Shown here: piece by piece, positions 9,554-23,402 of the stretch | How positions within the stretch are numbered: the first letter of the stretch is position 1 | Layout of the letters: each line of letters starts with the position of its first letter | NCBI RefSeq assembly: GCF_000204055.1 | Contig: NW_006768824.1 | Coordinates: 188,366 to 252,365, forward strand | DNA from: Melampsora larici-populina 98AG31 | Taxonomy: Eukaryota > Basidiomycota > Pucciniomycetes > Pucciniales > Melampsoraceae | Length of the DNA stretch: 64,000 nt | Direction of reading: 5' to 3' | Notes under the pieces: generated by a model | Databases searched by the model: none | Told to the model about the DNA's origin: nothing | The model's input: only the letters and a program-made list of their open reading frames with translations | Position numbers and translations under genes: made by a program

Positions 9554-11257
9554 ATGGCCTCATCAATTGAAGAGTGGAGTGCGCTTCGAGCTGAGTTAGT
9601 GAACACATCAGCTCCAGAGCTACCTAATCCTGCTCGATCGGCTTGTTGGGCACTTGTTGGACTATCACTCTTAGGCGCCGTACTTCACTTTACAACTTTT
9701 TGCGTCTCTTGGATCTCTCGAAGTACCGAACGTCGTTTCTTCATCATCAATGCTCTTGGTTATCGTCGACCCATCTTAGCCAACATTTTTCCAGTGGTTT
9801 TCTTACTACATGCCCTACGTGAGTATCCTACCATTCATTTGAAAAAAAAGGTATTATCTTCTAGAAGCAGTGACTTATGTAGATATTTCCTTACAGTCAA
9901 CTTGGCCGCCATTACTAGTCTTTTAACAGATTTGTCCTCTTCGCGTTTCCGAGGTCGAACAAACGCTATTCAAGGAGCAAGTTATAGGTGAGTCTTCATA
10001 TAGAATAGTGTCTTTTTTCACAGATATTTAACTCTGTTATCTTTTGACCAGCTTGCTCATCTGCGCTGGACTATTCAAAGGTGAGTCAACTAGCATCATC
10101 AAATTGATATGATTTTACAAGATCAGGGTATTGATCCAATTTTGATCTTCAAATATGTCAATTTTCAGTATGGGACCTTGCTGCTCGTTTGCCTTCACTT
10201 TCACCTGGTTTTACATCTTCAAGACCGTTCATCAAACCAAACATACCACCAAAACTATGCACTACATTCACCTACATGAGTTTTGCAATCGTCATTCTCC
10301 TACCAGTACCTTGCATCGTACTTACCTCTACAGCCATTGACACACTCGATTCCATCACACCTTCACTCATCACGACCATTGATGTGATCCTAGCTACTAT
10401 TAATGAATCAGCTGTTAATGTAGCAACCCAACAAATCGAACAACTTGAAATAGCTGCTGAAACATTAGCAATCCATACTAGAATGTTATCAGGATTACAT
10501 CTTTTATTTACAACCGTCACTTTAACTGGATTTCTTGTGACTTGTTTTGCTCTGACTAGATCATTACGTGGTCAAGGTTATTTGTTTCGTGATAGTTTAG
10601 ATTATCGATACGAAGTAGCAGCTGCAAAGGCAAAAGCTTCTGGTCTTACTTGTTTACCACCTGCTCATCTTCCTGGTCGTCATCATCATAATCATTCTAC
10701 CACTGAAACTCCATTATGTGGTCGAGGTGAACTTGCTGCACTGGCTTCTAAATATAGTGATCTTCATTCAGAAGCTAGTCAATTACGTATTGAAGCTATC
10801 CCCATTTGTATAGTTGCTGTTTCATTCTTGGTTTTGGATCTATGCGTCGGTTAGTTATTTTTTGAAAGTCTTCTTGATGTTGATGTGATGACCTTCTGAC
10901 TTAATGTTTTGGTTTCTATGTCTTAGTCACTGATGCGTTCAAGTATCCAACTCGAACTTCTCTTGGCTCTATTCTTCTCATAGCTATCCAATGGGCATCA
11001 TGGAGTTGGGCCGGTATTCCAGGCCCATTACTTGCAATGGTGAGTATCACTTAATAACCAACCACTATGATTTTATTTGATGCATTTACTAACATCTTGG
11101 ATATCTTGAACAGTATACTTGCATCCAAGCTTGTAAACCTAAACCAGCTTCAATAGAACCACCAGTTATGGACGAATCAGTTGGGCTTGGTAGTTTAAGT
11201 GATATTCATCAAAGACCTTCAGTATCAATCGATCAACTTTGTTATCAAAAATGTTAA
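9554..11257 (+). CDS. Uncharacterised multi-spanning membrane protein (6 exons, 440 aa)
   Basis: Exons are 9554-9818, 9897-9987, 10052-10080, 10169-10849, 10927-11039 and 11114-11257. All introns are GT-AG and 64-88 nt long, and the exons sum to 1323 nt with no break. The translation has about seven hydrophobic segments: around residues 32-54, 73-98 and 117-127, one at the start of exon 4, one near LLFTTVTLTGFLVTCF, one near IPICIVAVSFLVLDLC, and one near LLIAIQWASWSWAGIPG. Between the fifth and sixth is a hydrophilic loop with a His-rich patch (RHHHNHS). The short C-terminal tail is polar. The topology recalls a seven-helix membrane protein, but no family motif is recognised. The 29-nt third exon is well supported by phase. 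Function unknown. Confidence 0.8.
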
Positions 11258-11839
11258 TCTGTTCTTGATCTTGAATAATTGAATTCATTCAAATTCATTT
11301 GAAACAAAAAAAAATTGGTTTGAAACACAAAAACAAAAAAGAATATAATTTATATATGAAAACTTGAAGAAAAGGATTTTAATGAATTAATGATCAAGAT
11401 TTCTTTTTACATCACTTGATTTGTTTTAATTTTGATTTTATAACTGAATCTTCATTTCTAAATGAACGGTTATTTCAAAGATTGATGTTTATTTTATTTT
11501 TTTTGCTTGAAACATTTGAAAGAAGAAGAAAAAAAAACAATTTTTGGTTTCAATTTTGGAAAATCAACTTTCTTGTATACATTAATTTATCCACCATCAC
11601 CTTTTAATTTGTTTTCGTTTTTGAAAATCTGATTTGTATGTGAAATGATAAACCAAATGTGGACTAACCTCATTATACAAAGTGTAATTTCATATAAATA
11701 GAAGTCTATGATGTTTGCTCGAGTTCAACTTAGGTCTCTCTCTATGGCACATAGATCAAATCAAGAAATGAACCACATTGCTAAAGCAAACAAAGCTTCA
11801 TAATCCTAATCTCCCAAATTAAATTGATTACTATACAAA
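11258..11839. other. Convergent intergenic region, AT-rich
   Basis: This lies between the 3' ends of the membrane-protein gene and COG1. It is A/T-rich, contains homopolymer runs, and encodes nothing supported. It probably contains both 3' UTRs. Confidence 0.5.
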
Positions 11840-14800
11840 TCATAATGCTAAAAGTGCGAATCGTTGACCAGGTTTGACACAACTAATTACAGTTTGTTTA
11901 GTAGTATCTACTTCTTTATGATCGTATTTAAAATCTATCAAGATTGGAAACCAAAGAGATCTAATCCTAATTAAAAACTTAATCACTACTTCAATCACTT
12001 CCAGATTTTTCCTTTTTTCCTTCTAAATACAAAAAAAAAAATAGATCATCAGTAAAAGGTTTCATGTGTATTTAATTTGATTCTCGAATGATAGACTTAC
12101 TGCAAATTCTAATCGAGGTGTAACACTTTGACCAAGGTATCGGATTAATTCGATTTCAAAGTCTGATAGATTCTCTATCACCGACGTAAGACCATTGAAA
12201 AACTCCTCTAAAACTTTGCTCACTAGACCTTTCTCTTTTTCAGCTCCAAGTCGATGAGGTCCTAAACCAGCAAGAGATTGGGCCACGAAATCTATAGTAG
12301 CATACATCCCATCACTTGGCCAATTATCCAATGTTTTTGGATCATGTTCTCTTTTCAAATTCACTACAAAGAGAAACGTTAGTCAAAAACGAGTCATACT
12401 TGATGATCCAACAAGGGTACCACATGAGAAAGTTTGACGTACTAGAATCAGACGTGTAGATTTTAACAGCAGCTTGAGCCGTGCTTGTAATCCAATTTGA
12501 GAGTGAATTTGAAGCAATTGAAGCCAATCGGATTTGAAATGGTTTAAATAGATTGTGAACTCCTTCTGTATGAGATAAAGCAAGATACGTCATAAAGCTC
12601 GTTTCAGTTGCAGAGATCTGCAAGGCGATATCACCGATCATCACTTCTCGTGATAGATCTAACAAAGAACAAAATCACATCAGTTGCTCAAGTTCTATGC
12701 AAGGAACATTTCCAGAAGAAGGAAGCCAATGTTGAGCGCCACATACCATTCCATATATCTTCAGATTTTAATAAGTCATCTAATCCATCCACCAATCCAT
12801 TCATAAATTCTTTAGCCAATCCCACATATTTTTCAACCTGAATTTCAAGATTTCCATCTCTCCATTTCTCGAAATCATGTTTCAAAACTTTACCAACATC
12901 TTCAAGATTACCAATAATGATACCTTCACTTTCACCAAACCTACCTTCAGTTCTTTGACGTATAGATTTGATCAAGGTTTCAAATGTTTGATGATTTGAA
13001 GTTTCAAGTAATGGTAATGGATTTGAAAAGATCCATTCTTTTCGATTAAGTTCACCAAGATTAGGTTTGAGAGTTTGAATCGAATTTAATGTATTGGTTT
13101 TAAGTTGGTTTAATTTCAATGCATAAAGTGCATCAAAACGTTGACTTAGAGAATCATGAATTTCTATATGAAGTTTAGTAATGAAATCATTCTTTAAAGG
13201 TTGTAATGTAGTATTGATCATACTTCGAAATTCCACTAATTCACTGGTTGATTGAACACTTTCAAGTTGTGTATGAATCGCTTTTAATAAATCATTATGA
13301 CTAATTTGACACCATTCATTTAGGAAATCTGGCATCTTGTCGCCTACACTAAGAATAACTGGTTCATCAAGAGAAACCGGGATGAAAGGTGAAAAGGTAA
13401 TCACAGATTTCGGTAGGTATCGCATTGATTGGTGAGCATTCGGTAGCATTGAGATTATAGAATTGAGTCGAATGGTATCTGAATCATTCTTTTGAGGTTT
13501 AGAATCAAGTGTATCATTTTTTCGAGATCCAGAAGGTTGTGGAGTAGTATTACTAGAATCTTGTATAGCTTGAAGAAGTCGAACAAAGTAGGATGTTGAG
13601 CCAGCGGTTTCCTTTGGATCAACACCAAAGATTTCAAATGTTTGTTGAAGTGTACCAATCACAAGACGGATAGCATTCCGAATTCGATCTGTCCATAAAT
13701 CAGGTTGAAGTGGTTTTGAAGCCAAGATAGCATTCAGACTAGTCCTTCGAGCTTGTAGAAACAAAGTAGCAGTATCCATCAAACTGGTATTGTCTAATAA
13801 AAGTATTGCTGCTAGTGCTGATGCAGTCTCATGACGATTAACATCCCATCTTCGTAAAAATCCACGTGCTCGCCATGCAATCTGAGGTGCAAGTTGTGCC
13901 AATGCTTCACTCTGTCGTACCACGATCGGAAAGGTTTTGCATACTTCTCCTGGCTCAGTCGTACCAGTTTCATCCCATCTACCGCTAGTCAATTCACTTG
14001 AGATAATTCGTCCTAACGCATCGAAACGAGCTGCTGAAAGGAAATCTTCTCGTTCAAGAGACCGCCAGATATGTTCAGATAATACGAGGATGAGCTTCAC
14101 TAGGGTAGCTAACGTATAAGTGGTACGAGAAGATGGACCGGTTGATGTAGAGTATATGTGCCCTGTTTGATTAAGCAATACGTTAGTATGATGATCTGAA
14201 GGAAGACTCTCTTTGATAATCGATCACTGAACCAATTCACAATCAAGCCTTCAATGAATCATGAAGGAAGACTAACCTGCCTCTTTTCCTCTTCGTTTCA
14301 ATTCTGATTTATTACATAATTCCATAGAATCATAAAGCATTTCACAAAGACTAGAAGAACTAGATTTCATTCTAACAATAGCATCAGCTGCACCTAACAA
14401 ATCACGATACCTTTCTCCAACCATCTCACGTAATTCTTCTTGTTTCTTTTCGGCATCTGAACGAGCACGTTGAGCGATCAAACGGATTTCACGTATCGTA
14501 AACGTTTGAAAAAGTTCATCGGGTTCTTCAATCGTTAATAAATCTAATTCTTCTGGTCTACCTGAAATCTTTTTGATTGGTATATAATCATCTTCTGTGA
14601 CTGTACGTGAATGTGAATGATTAGAAGATGATCGATCTACTAGGAATGGACGAAAGCCAGGTTTGTTTGAAGTTCGCATATGACCTGCATCAAGTCTACG
14701 TTTGTATGCTTGATGAAATGGAGTTGAAGTTTGAGGATTCGATCTTGAATCAGATGGAGCTAATGAAGTAAAAGAAAGAACTGAAGGTCTTGATCTTAAA

Positions 14801-14886
14801 GCAGTTGGAGGTGGAGAAGTGTTTGAGATTGAAGAAGCTGTTGGTTTTGATGGTGAAGGTTGATTTGGAATGAAGTGGTTCGACAT
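11840..14886 (-). CDS. COG1: Conserved oligomeric Golgi complex subunit 1 (COG1), 5 exons, 895 aa
   Basis: Exons on the minus strand are 14886-14277, 14162-12747, 12658-12443, 12363-12101 and 12022-11840. All introns are GT-AG, and the sum is 2688 nt with matching phases. The N-terminal conserved block contains ELFQTFTIREIR, then EKKQEELREMVGERYRDL and ADAIVRMK, which is the hallmark of COG1 (Vps51-like fold). COG1 belongs to lobe A of the COG tether, which directs retrograde vesicle traffic within the Golgi. The first 100 residues are a Ser/Pro-rich, probably disordered extension. The long second exon holds the helical body. The last exon, recognised by its 61 open codons after an AG, adds VIEVVIKFLIRIRSLW and ends GQRFALLAL. 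A shorter model would end by reading into the last intron at 12062. Confidence 0.93.
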
Positions 14887-15144
14887 CGTCTTGAAGTTGT
14901 AGTCATCAGTCGAAATTCACTCAATCCATTTTACTCAATCAACTGTATCACAACTCACATTTCTGGGTGTATAACTGTCTCAACCGGATCAACTTCCACA
15001 CAACGTCCCTTCAGAATTACGATACAAACATCCACTTCTTCCCTTTCACTCCTTGTCCATCAACACCTTCACCAGAATATGCACGGTACATTTGTTTAGA
15101 AGCATATTGAACTCGCAAAGAGAAACCTTTTCAACTCGTTTCAA

Positions 15145-15406
15145 TCTGACAAAATCAGGTGTTTTTACTAGTCATAAAGATTTGTTTATATGTTCATATT
15201 TAAATATTCAAAAGTAGCTATAAATACACAAAATAATCTTAAACAATTGATAAAGAGGTACAAGAATAATTTATCTGACAAAATCAGGTGTTTTTACTAG
15301 TCATAAAGATTTCCTTATTTATATGTTCATATTTAAGTATTAAAAAGTAACTATAAATACACAAAATAATCTTAAACAATTGATAAAGAGATACAAGAAT
15401 AATTTA
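15145..15406. repeat. Tandem duplication, 2 copies of about 130 bp
   Basis: Copy 1 starts at 15145 and copy 2 at 15274, both with TCTGACAAAATCAGGTG. They share ACTAGTCATAAAGATTT, ATATGTTCATATTTAA and AATCTTAAACAATTGATA. The TCTGACAAAATCAGG core includes a CTGA/TCAG palindrome. A few indels separate the copies, so the duplication is fairly recent. It lies between COG1 and the first MFS gene. Confidence 0.85.
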
Positions 15407-15529
15407 ACAAGAATGAATAATGAATGTAACACCCAGAATAAGTATCTCAAAACCAGTGAGATAGATATAAGAACAATTTGATAGAGTACATTAGTTATAT
15501 GTAATGAAAACAGACACTTCGATTGCAAT

Positions 15530-18500
15530 TCAAGGCTTCAATTTAACCTCTTTATCAAGAACCACCATATCACGTTTTTCAGGATCACTGTTCTTACCAG
15601 ACTTCACAATTATGACTGGGTGAAGAGCAAACCTTGCCTATGATGAGATCAAACATTTCAAAGGTAAAAATGATAAAGTTAGATCGAATGTATAAAAAGT
15701 ATGATGCATACTGAATGAAATCTGACGTACCCGTAATTGTGGACCTTTGATCTGTAAAATCGGAACAACCAACAAGAAGAGAAGAGTAACAAACCTGTTG
15801 ATCGGAAAAGTTTATCAAAACTAACGCTTTCGGTAACTCTCATCTATATTTCAAAACTCACGCAGCTTCACATCCGAATGTTTCCAAGGCACCTCGTGAG
15901 CTAGCCCATTTGATTTGAAAGTATGGGACCGCAAACCCTCCTAAAACTCGACCTTGGTTCAGCAAGCTATGTTTATAAATATTTCATACTCAGTGATTCT
16001 GTTGTCAGTAAAGTTTAGTCAAACTTTTAGCTTACGCGGAGATCTCTCCAGGAAATGGAAACTTTTGGTGGTAAGAATATGTCACAAAGTCAACTTCATG
16101 TGCCCTTTGTTTTCGGCAAGTTAGATAGAAGGACAAATTGATCAACCTACCGTATTGTTTGCATAATTCACTATCAAATCAATCAAACCCACCTCCAGAT
16201 CAGATGTTGAAATGTTATGTTGTATATTTTCAAGAAAATGACGACTTACAACAAGCCACTGTGGTCACCATGGTAGCTACCTCAGCTAATCCCCATCCAA
16301 TAACAATAGCCGCCCTGTTTAATCAAATAAAAAAAAGTTCAACGTCAATCAAGTTCCTAGTAGGATATTGTCAGATCGGCGGGAAAAGATTTTTGAAAAG
16401 AATACTAACACGCTCAATTTCTCTTGGAAAGCCGCTCCAAGTAATATTAAACCTCCAACATACATTGGTAATGCGATATAAAGGGTCCTAATAAATCATC
16501 CAGTTTAGAACACATGTTCGTGTGGGTTTGATGATCAAGGATTGAAAAACTACCCACCATAATCTCATTTCAGGTTCAAAGACACCAGAGTTTCGGTGGG
16601 TGAGACGTTTAGCTATCGCATCGTTTATGTATCGTCCCATCAGCTCTCCAATAAATACCGCAACCACTGGAGTCGCGTCTTGGTAGTTGAAGTACCAAGT
16701 TCGAAGGACAAGAAGGTAGTCCCAGTTAGCTGGCTGTTTCACTGTTTACTAGTCCTTTGTTCTAGGAATTGTTGGTGCAGAAAAACTCTCACAGATTGAA
16801 GATGCTATGATTGTAGATAATCCGAAGCCCAATGGTGCCGGAGAGAGGACGAAGACAACTGAAGGTGGTAATAAAAAAAGGTATGAGCATTGGTTTTCCT
16901 TCAATACGATTTTTACCAAGAGGATATCAACTTACTGTTGGTAACATTGATCCCGATTGCAAATCCAAACATTGCACCCTAATTATTACAGATATTCATC
17001 AACAAATCCAAAAAGGAACGATAGCTGATCAAATTCACAAACCAAATAAATAATGATACCCATTAGATTGGGTCTGGAAAGCAATTTGATCATTGGAGTG
17101 ATAGCCTGCTTCCATGTTTCACGATCATCCGAAGTTCTATAGCCAGCGATACCGATCAAAGTTTCGAATCGAGCTTTGAACCCGGTTGCTGGGATTATGT
17201 TGTCGTGCGAAAATCGATCGTAGATGGTTTCTTCCATGTATAATGCTATGACTATCACCACTATAACAACGTACATGCATGCGATCCAGTAAGCCCATCG
17301 GTAAGACTAATTTCAAATCATTTGGAATATTAGTTCAAGATGTCTTTTTCGAACGCCGGAATTTGATAAATTTCATCAACTCACTAATGATGTGACCAGA
17401 TATCCGAAAAGCCCTGTGTGGATATCAGAAGTGTAGAGTTAACAACCCAATGTCCAAGAAATCGATCCCCGCAATTTGACTTACATGGCGAAACAAAGGG
17501 CGAAGCCAGAAATCCACAAGTCCAGAGGTTTAGCTGTTGATGAAGTGTATCGATAGGATATTAGATGAATTTTGAAGGGTAGGTGAATTTTTGAAAGAAA
17601 ATTACTGACCATACGAGCTTGTAAATGAAATGGATATAAATCTATGATTACGTGTTGGTCAGAATTTGAGTCTTTCTTAGAGGATAAGTGATCAGGAATA
17701 AAACCTACCATTGATGACATACAAGCCCATCACTTGTGGAGCAGTTGAGAAGAATGAATTCAAACATCTCATTGCTGAATCAATGACAAAGACCAAAAAC
17801 AAAGTTAGTAGAAAGATTCAGCTGAGGTTTTAAAAATTGATAAAAAGGACTGACCAGCATATGCAGGTAGGGAGGGTGCTACTGCACATCCAATCAAGAA
17901 ACCAAGACCGATTAATTGTGACCAAAAAAGAATCTAGGAAACAATCAAAATGGTTTCAAGAGTCAATATTTGATGAACTTTGTTGTGCTTTGTACCAAGA
18001 AATCTGATCACATACAGGAAGTCGTCCATAACGCTTAACGAGAATCACAGCAAGAATTCCACCAGGACCAAGTAAGAAGATAGACCAACTATAGAAATAA
18101 TCAAACCAATCAGAATGGAAAAGAACGTATATATGTGACGAAGAAAATAAAAAGGAAATCATACTTTGTGGTCAAGTCATTGATTTCACCAGGTGTAGAA
18201 TTAAACTCCTTTGCCAAACTGAAGAGACATGGAATACCTATTGCATTAAGATTTTGTGGCTCAATCAGCAATCATTTGTTTTGGCAAAAAAACGGAGAAT
18301 ATGAACTGACCAATCGCACTACAAAAGTCTGGCACCTATGTATTACAAAGAACGTAAATGAAATCATTAGGAATTCGACATTTAAAATGATGTGTGTCAA
18401 GTGATTTTCAAAAACTCGGGTTTTCATTGCACTTACAAAAGAAGCCATTGTGAGGATTATAAGATGAGCCGTTTTCTTGCGCGAACTCCAATTTTGAGGA

Positions 18501-18826
18501 TCATCAGGTGAATGAGAAGGTTGAGGCCAAAGGACGATTTGTTGAGTAGCATCCAATTTCAACTTTCCAGCCAACTCACTACCATACTATTTGGTTTGGA
18601 CATATGTATCAATTCAACTGAACTCCAGTCACATGAAGGTAAAGTGAAAGATGCCAACCTCAGCTTCCGCCTCGAGTGGATCGACAATGATTTTTCCTTG
18701 ACCACTAGCATAGGATAGATTGAGATCTAAAATCGTCTTGGGGAGCTTGCTTGCCTTCAATGTTTCTGTTTCTGCGCGTCTGAGAGAAGCCGGTGTGAGT
18801 GGGATTGTAAATATTTCTGAATCCAT
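15530..18826 (-). CDS. MFS transporter, DHA1-like, copy A (about 21 exons, 567 aa)
   Basis: Following phase through 20 short introns gives 1704 coding nt without a stop. Examples: exon 1 is 18826-18659, exon 2 is 18586-18437, and the last exon ends at TGA 15530-15532. Diagnostic blocks in order are: PSHSPDDPQNWSSRKK (the DPxDPxNWS motif of fungal 12-helix transporters), a motif-A-like GPGGILAV...KRYGRLP, LYVINDLYPFHLQARM, WAYWIACMYVV with MEETIYDRF, AVFIGELMGRYINDA, NSGVFEPEMRLW, and FPFPGEISA then GGFAVPYFQ. The length and both six-helix halves fit a complete proton-coupled transporter of the plasma membrane. The substrate cannot be told. It is a tandem paralogue of the gene at 20086-23402. 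The intron-1 donor is unusual (GTTGGC, against GTAGGC in copy B). Confidence 0.88.
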
Positions 18827-20085
18827 TCGTGTCTAAATTTTTATGTATACTGCACGGTTCTCTTAAGACGCGTAAAGAAGGAAAGGTTATGGACGAGATA
18901 TAATGAGATCAACAACAACCTGGTTGCAGACGAATTAGAAAAGGAGTTATTCGATAATTAGCGGAAAGGAAACGTTCCAAAAGATGGCTTATAATGGAGT
19001 GGAAGCTTGCGTTGACAGAAGTGAATCAAACTTTGACTCGAGAAAAAGTTGTGTGATCAATTCGTTCAATTAGCGAGCCTCAAGGGAAAGACGCCTGAGG
19101 GGAAACGTGAAATCAGAATGCTTCAGGTGGCCTGGACGAGTCAAGGACGAATGCCATTGTACACCGTTTCTTGAATGAAGATTCAGAATGAAGGTTGTCT
19201 AGAGTGAGACGAGCCTGGCGGTTCTCGATGACAACGACAAAACTCTTCAAATTCCTTGGACTAGACGAATATCGATCACTGAGACCAGCGTGCCACTGCC
19301 AGGCCATCGAATAACCAACAGTGCCAAATTCAGTTTGATTTGTAAGTCACTCGTCCAGAATTTCATTATTCTTACACATCGCCGAACCGCTCGCCGACAT
19401 GAAGCTTATGCCTCAGTGGTTCATCGTCGTGAAGCGGTGCGGTTCGAGTTGAAGATGCGTTAGAAACCGATGAAGGCGGTCTTTCGAATAGAGCAGGGTT
19501 GGAAAGCAGTTACTCGATTCGGCTGATCAGTTTATGATGGGAATGGGGAAGTCTGAAGCACTTGAGTTCGCTGCGCAGCTTTCGAGCACAATTAGACAAC
19601 TGTATCAAGCATTTCAGTTGTTTTTCTAATTCACTTCGCTATCATCACCAGATTCTTGAAGATGGCATGTGGTGAATTAAATTTCCTTTTCTCCTGACCC
19701 ACATTTACAACCTTGTTCTGCAAATCATCGTCACAACTACAAGTCCTTTACACGGATTAAAGGGATATAAATTTAAAACCTGCTGATCAAGGACCACGCA
19801 TCTTTGGTGGCTCGACCCACTTGGTTGGACATAAAAACTTTTGCCAATAGCTGGACAAAATGGTAAAGAGCCTAACGCAAAAGAAATTTCCTTTTTCTTT
19901 CAGGTATTACATCCCGCAATCAGTCTGGAGCGTAGCTACCATATTTCAAGACGTTAATTTGAATCCATAACCAATCATAAACAATAAACATACAGCTACA
20001 TGACACAGAAAAGAACCTCAAGGATATATGAACTATCAAAAGAGAAAATCGATGAAATCTGTCAGTGTTCTAATGGAACACTCAT
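18827..20085. other. Region between tandem MFS genes; duplicated promoter of copy A
   Basis: Part of this segment (about 18840-19330) resembles the segment upstream of copy B (about 23403-23920). For example, both carry GAGTCAAGGA and GGCCATCGAATAA in the same order. The duplication therefore included upstream regulatory DNA. The rest (19340-20085) shows no gene. Confidence 0.55.
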
Positions 20086-23000
20086 TTATGGGGATTGGGG
20101 CTTTGATATCGGCTCTTTATCAAAAGCACCTGTACCAAGTTTTGCAGAATCACGGTTACTTCTGGACCTTACAGTTATTGATGGTTGAAGGGAAAACTTA
20201 GCCTGTGATGAAGAAAAATTGCGAGTTAGACAGAGGCTATAAATTCTCATTTTTTTCTGATTCTGATACATAGGTAAAAATTTCACGCACCCTTAATTGT
20301 GGCCCCTTTATTTGAAGAACCGGAACAACTAACAAGAATATACCGGTAGTGATCCTTTTTGTCCCAGATTAATTCGACATCAATTCTTCGAAAACCTAAT
20401 AATTTAGCTTGTTTGATTTGAAACTCACGCAGCTTCGCATCCGAATGTCTCCAAGGCACCTCGTGAGCTAGCCCATTTGACTTGAAAAAATGGGACCGCA
20501 AAGCCACCTAGAACTCGACTTTGATTCAACAAACTACCCCCACAAGACATCCAATGCAAATTATTAGTTCTGTGTTGCTTGGATTATAGTACAATTTTGA
20601 GCTTACGCAGAGATTTCTCCAGGAAATGGGAACTTTGTCAAGAAAAATAGATTCACATGGTCAATTTCATTCTGCTATGATTTTGAGAAGGCGAGTAAAA
20701 TATAGAAGAAACCACATTCTCGTCTAATCAGCTTACCGTGTTGTTTGTGTAGTTCACTGTCGAATATGACAAAGCCGCTCGCAGTCAGCGTTCGAGAGGA
20801 TATTTGGAGTACATTTTCAAAAACAATAACTCACAACATGCCACTGTGGTCACCATCGTAGCTACCTCTGCTAATCCCCATCCGAATACTATAGCAGCAC
20901 TATCGGACAATTAAAATCTTGTATCAATTTCTTTTGTTTGAAAATTATTGCAAGCCGCAAGTCTGAGGACAAATATAAAGAATACTAACACGCTCAATTT
21001 TTCTTGAAAAGCGGCTCCAAGTAGTACCAGACCTCCAACATACAATGGTAATCCAATATAAAGTGTCCTATGAGATTATACATTTGAGACTAACTATCTT
21101 CATTTTTGAAATCATTGCATGAATAGACACTGACCATAATCGCATTTCCGGTTCAAATACACCAGAGTTTCGATGTGTGAGACGTTTAGCAATCGCATCA
21201 TTTATGTAACGTCCCATAATTTCTCCAATAAATACTGCTATTACTGGAGTCGCGTCTAGATTATCAAAAGTCGCCGGTTCAAACGTCATATTTTTTCCGT
21301 TAGGTTATTATCTCAATCATGGTACAGTCTTTAATATATGAAACATTCATTTACAGAGAGAAGATGCTGCGATCGTAGTTAATCCGAATCCGAATGGTGG
21401 CGGGGAGAGAACAAAGACAACTGAAGATGGAAATGTGAAAAAGATAAGAATCGGGCTTCCTCAAATATGATTTGCTGAAGAGGTGATAGACTTACCGTTG
21501 GTAACGTTGATTCCAATTCCAAATCCAAAAACTGCACCCTACATAAGACATCACAAAAAGTAATCAAAGAATGGCCAAGAAAGTTGAAAGCTGAATGAAG
21601 CAACTAACCAGATAGATCAGGATCCCCATCAAATGTGGTCTTGCAAGCAATTGGATCATCGGAGTTATAGCCTGTCTCCAGGTGTCTCGATCACCAGCGG
21701 TTCGAAAACCGGTGATACCGATTAAAGACTCAAATCGTGCTTTGAAGCTTCGTCCTGGCACTGGTTGGTCTTCCGAAAATCGATCGTAGATAGTTTCCTC
21801 CATGAAGAGTGCTATCAAAATGACCACTATGCCCACGTACATGGATGCTATCCAGTAAGCCCATCGATAGGACTAGTTACAGACCATGGGAATATCAGTT
21901 TGTGCCAGGCTTTTTCTTGGATGCCAATTTTGAAAAGTCAAATATGCCAAATGTTAGACCTACAATTTTGGATACCAGATACCCAAATAGCCCTGTGAAT
22001 CGACATTGTATAATTAGGAACCTCATGAATTTTTGTTCTTCAATGATTTGACTTACACGGAGAAACAAAGGGAGAAGATAGAAATCCGCAGGTCCAGAAG
22101 TTCAGCTGATCACCGGTCAGGGTAGACAGAATGTTAGACCGTTTATAATGAGGCCGGCTTTACTTAGAGGACCACTGACCATACGAGCCTGCAAATGGAA
22201 TGGATAGAGGTCTATGATCCAATTTTAGTCAGAATTCATCGATATGTGAAGGATACATCATCGGGAATGTAGCATACCATTCACGACATACAAGCCCATG
22301 ACTTGAGGAGCAGTTGAGAAGAAAGCATTCAAACATCTCATCGCTGAATCGAGGACATAATCAAAACCAGGATCAGAAGAAAGGTCCACATGGGCTCTGA
22401 CATTTATCAAAAAGACTAACCAGCAAATATGGGAAGTGTGGGTGCTGCTGCACATCCAATCAAAAAACCAAGACCGATCAATTGTGACCAAAACAGAACC
22501 TATGAATATGTCAAAAGATAGATTTAATAAATTCAAATGTTTCTTTGTTCTGGAGATCTATTTCTTTTTGGTCACATACCGGAAGCCTTCCATAACGCTT
22601 AACAAAAATCACAGCAAGGATTCCACCAGGACCTAGTAAGAAAATAGACCAACTGATTGATCCAGAAATGAAACAAATCAGAGTCTCCTTGATTCTGAAG
22701 AGGGAAACAAATAAGAAATTAATTGAGATTTTACTTTGAAGTCAAGTTATTGATTTCGCCAGGTGTGGTATCAAACTCTTTTGCCAAACTGAAAAGACTT
22801 GCAATACCTATTTCATTATCATTTTTGAAGATCAGCGCTTCATTTGTCTTTCAAAAAGTCAAATTGAATCTTACCAATTGCACTACAAAAGTCAGGAACC
22901 TGTGGCAGTGCACATCCCCCGAAAGAAAATATCAGATGTGATTATGGATGAAATCATTCACGCAAAAATATGCGTCCTTTGATTTTAGAAATATAGCATT

Positions 23001-23402
23001 TGATACGACATACAAAAGAAGCCATTGTGAGAATGATAAGATGAACGAGTTTTTTATGCGAACTCCAGTTTTGAGGATCGTCAGGTGAATGAGAGGGTTG
23101 AGGCCAGAGAATGATTCTTCCAGTTTTGTCCAATTTTAACTTTTGAGCTAACTCAGAACCAAACTATCGAATTTAAATATGCATATCAGTTCAGTTGGGA
23201 TTGAGTCACAGGTGGTAAACTGAAAAGTGCCTACCTCGGCTTCAGCCTCGAGTGGATCGATGATTACTTTTCCTTGACTATTGGCATAGTAAATGTTCAG
23301 ATCTGAAATCGTCTTTGGAAGGTTTATCACCTTGGTCGTCTCTGTCTCTGCGCGTCTAAGAGTAGTAGGAGAGAGTGGACTTGGAAATATTTCTGTGGTC
23401 AT
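20086..23402 (-). CDS. MFS transporter, DHA1-like, copy B (tandem paralogue of copy A)
   Basis: It has the same exon order and intron positions as copy A, with clear protein similarity: PSHSPDDPQNWSSHKK, VFIGEIMGRYINDA, NSGVFEPEMRLW, PGEISA and a GGFAVPFFQ block. The start is ATG at 23400-23402, and the last exon ends at the TAA at 20086-20088 after DKEPISKPQSP. Introns have diverged more than exons, as expected for two functional duplicates. The acceptor before the penultimate exon differs: copy A uses CAACAG, while the matching bases in copy B read CTACCG. The only in-frame AG I see lies a few bases earlier (ACAAAAAG), changing the first residues of that transmembrane segment. The C-terminal tail is unlike that of copy A. 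I saw no disabling lesion but did not verify every intron. Confidence 0.83.
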
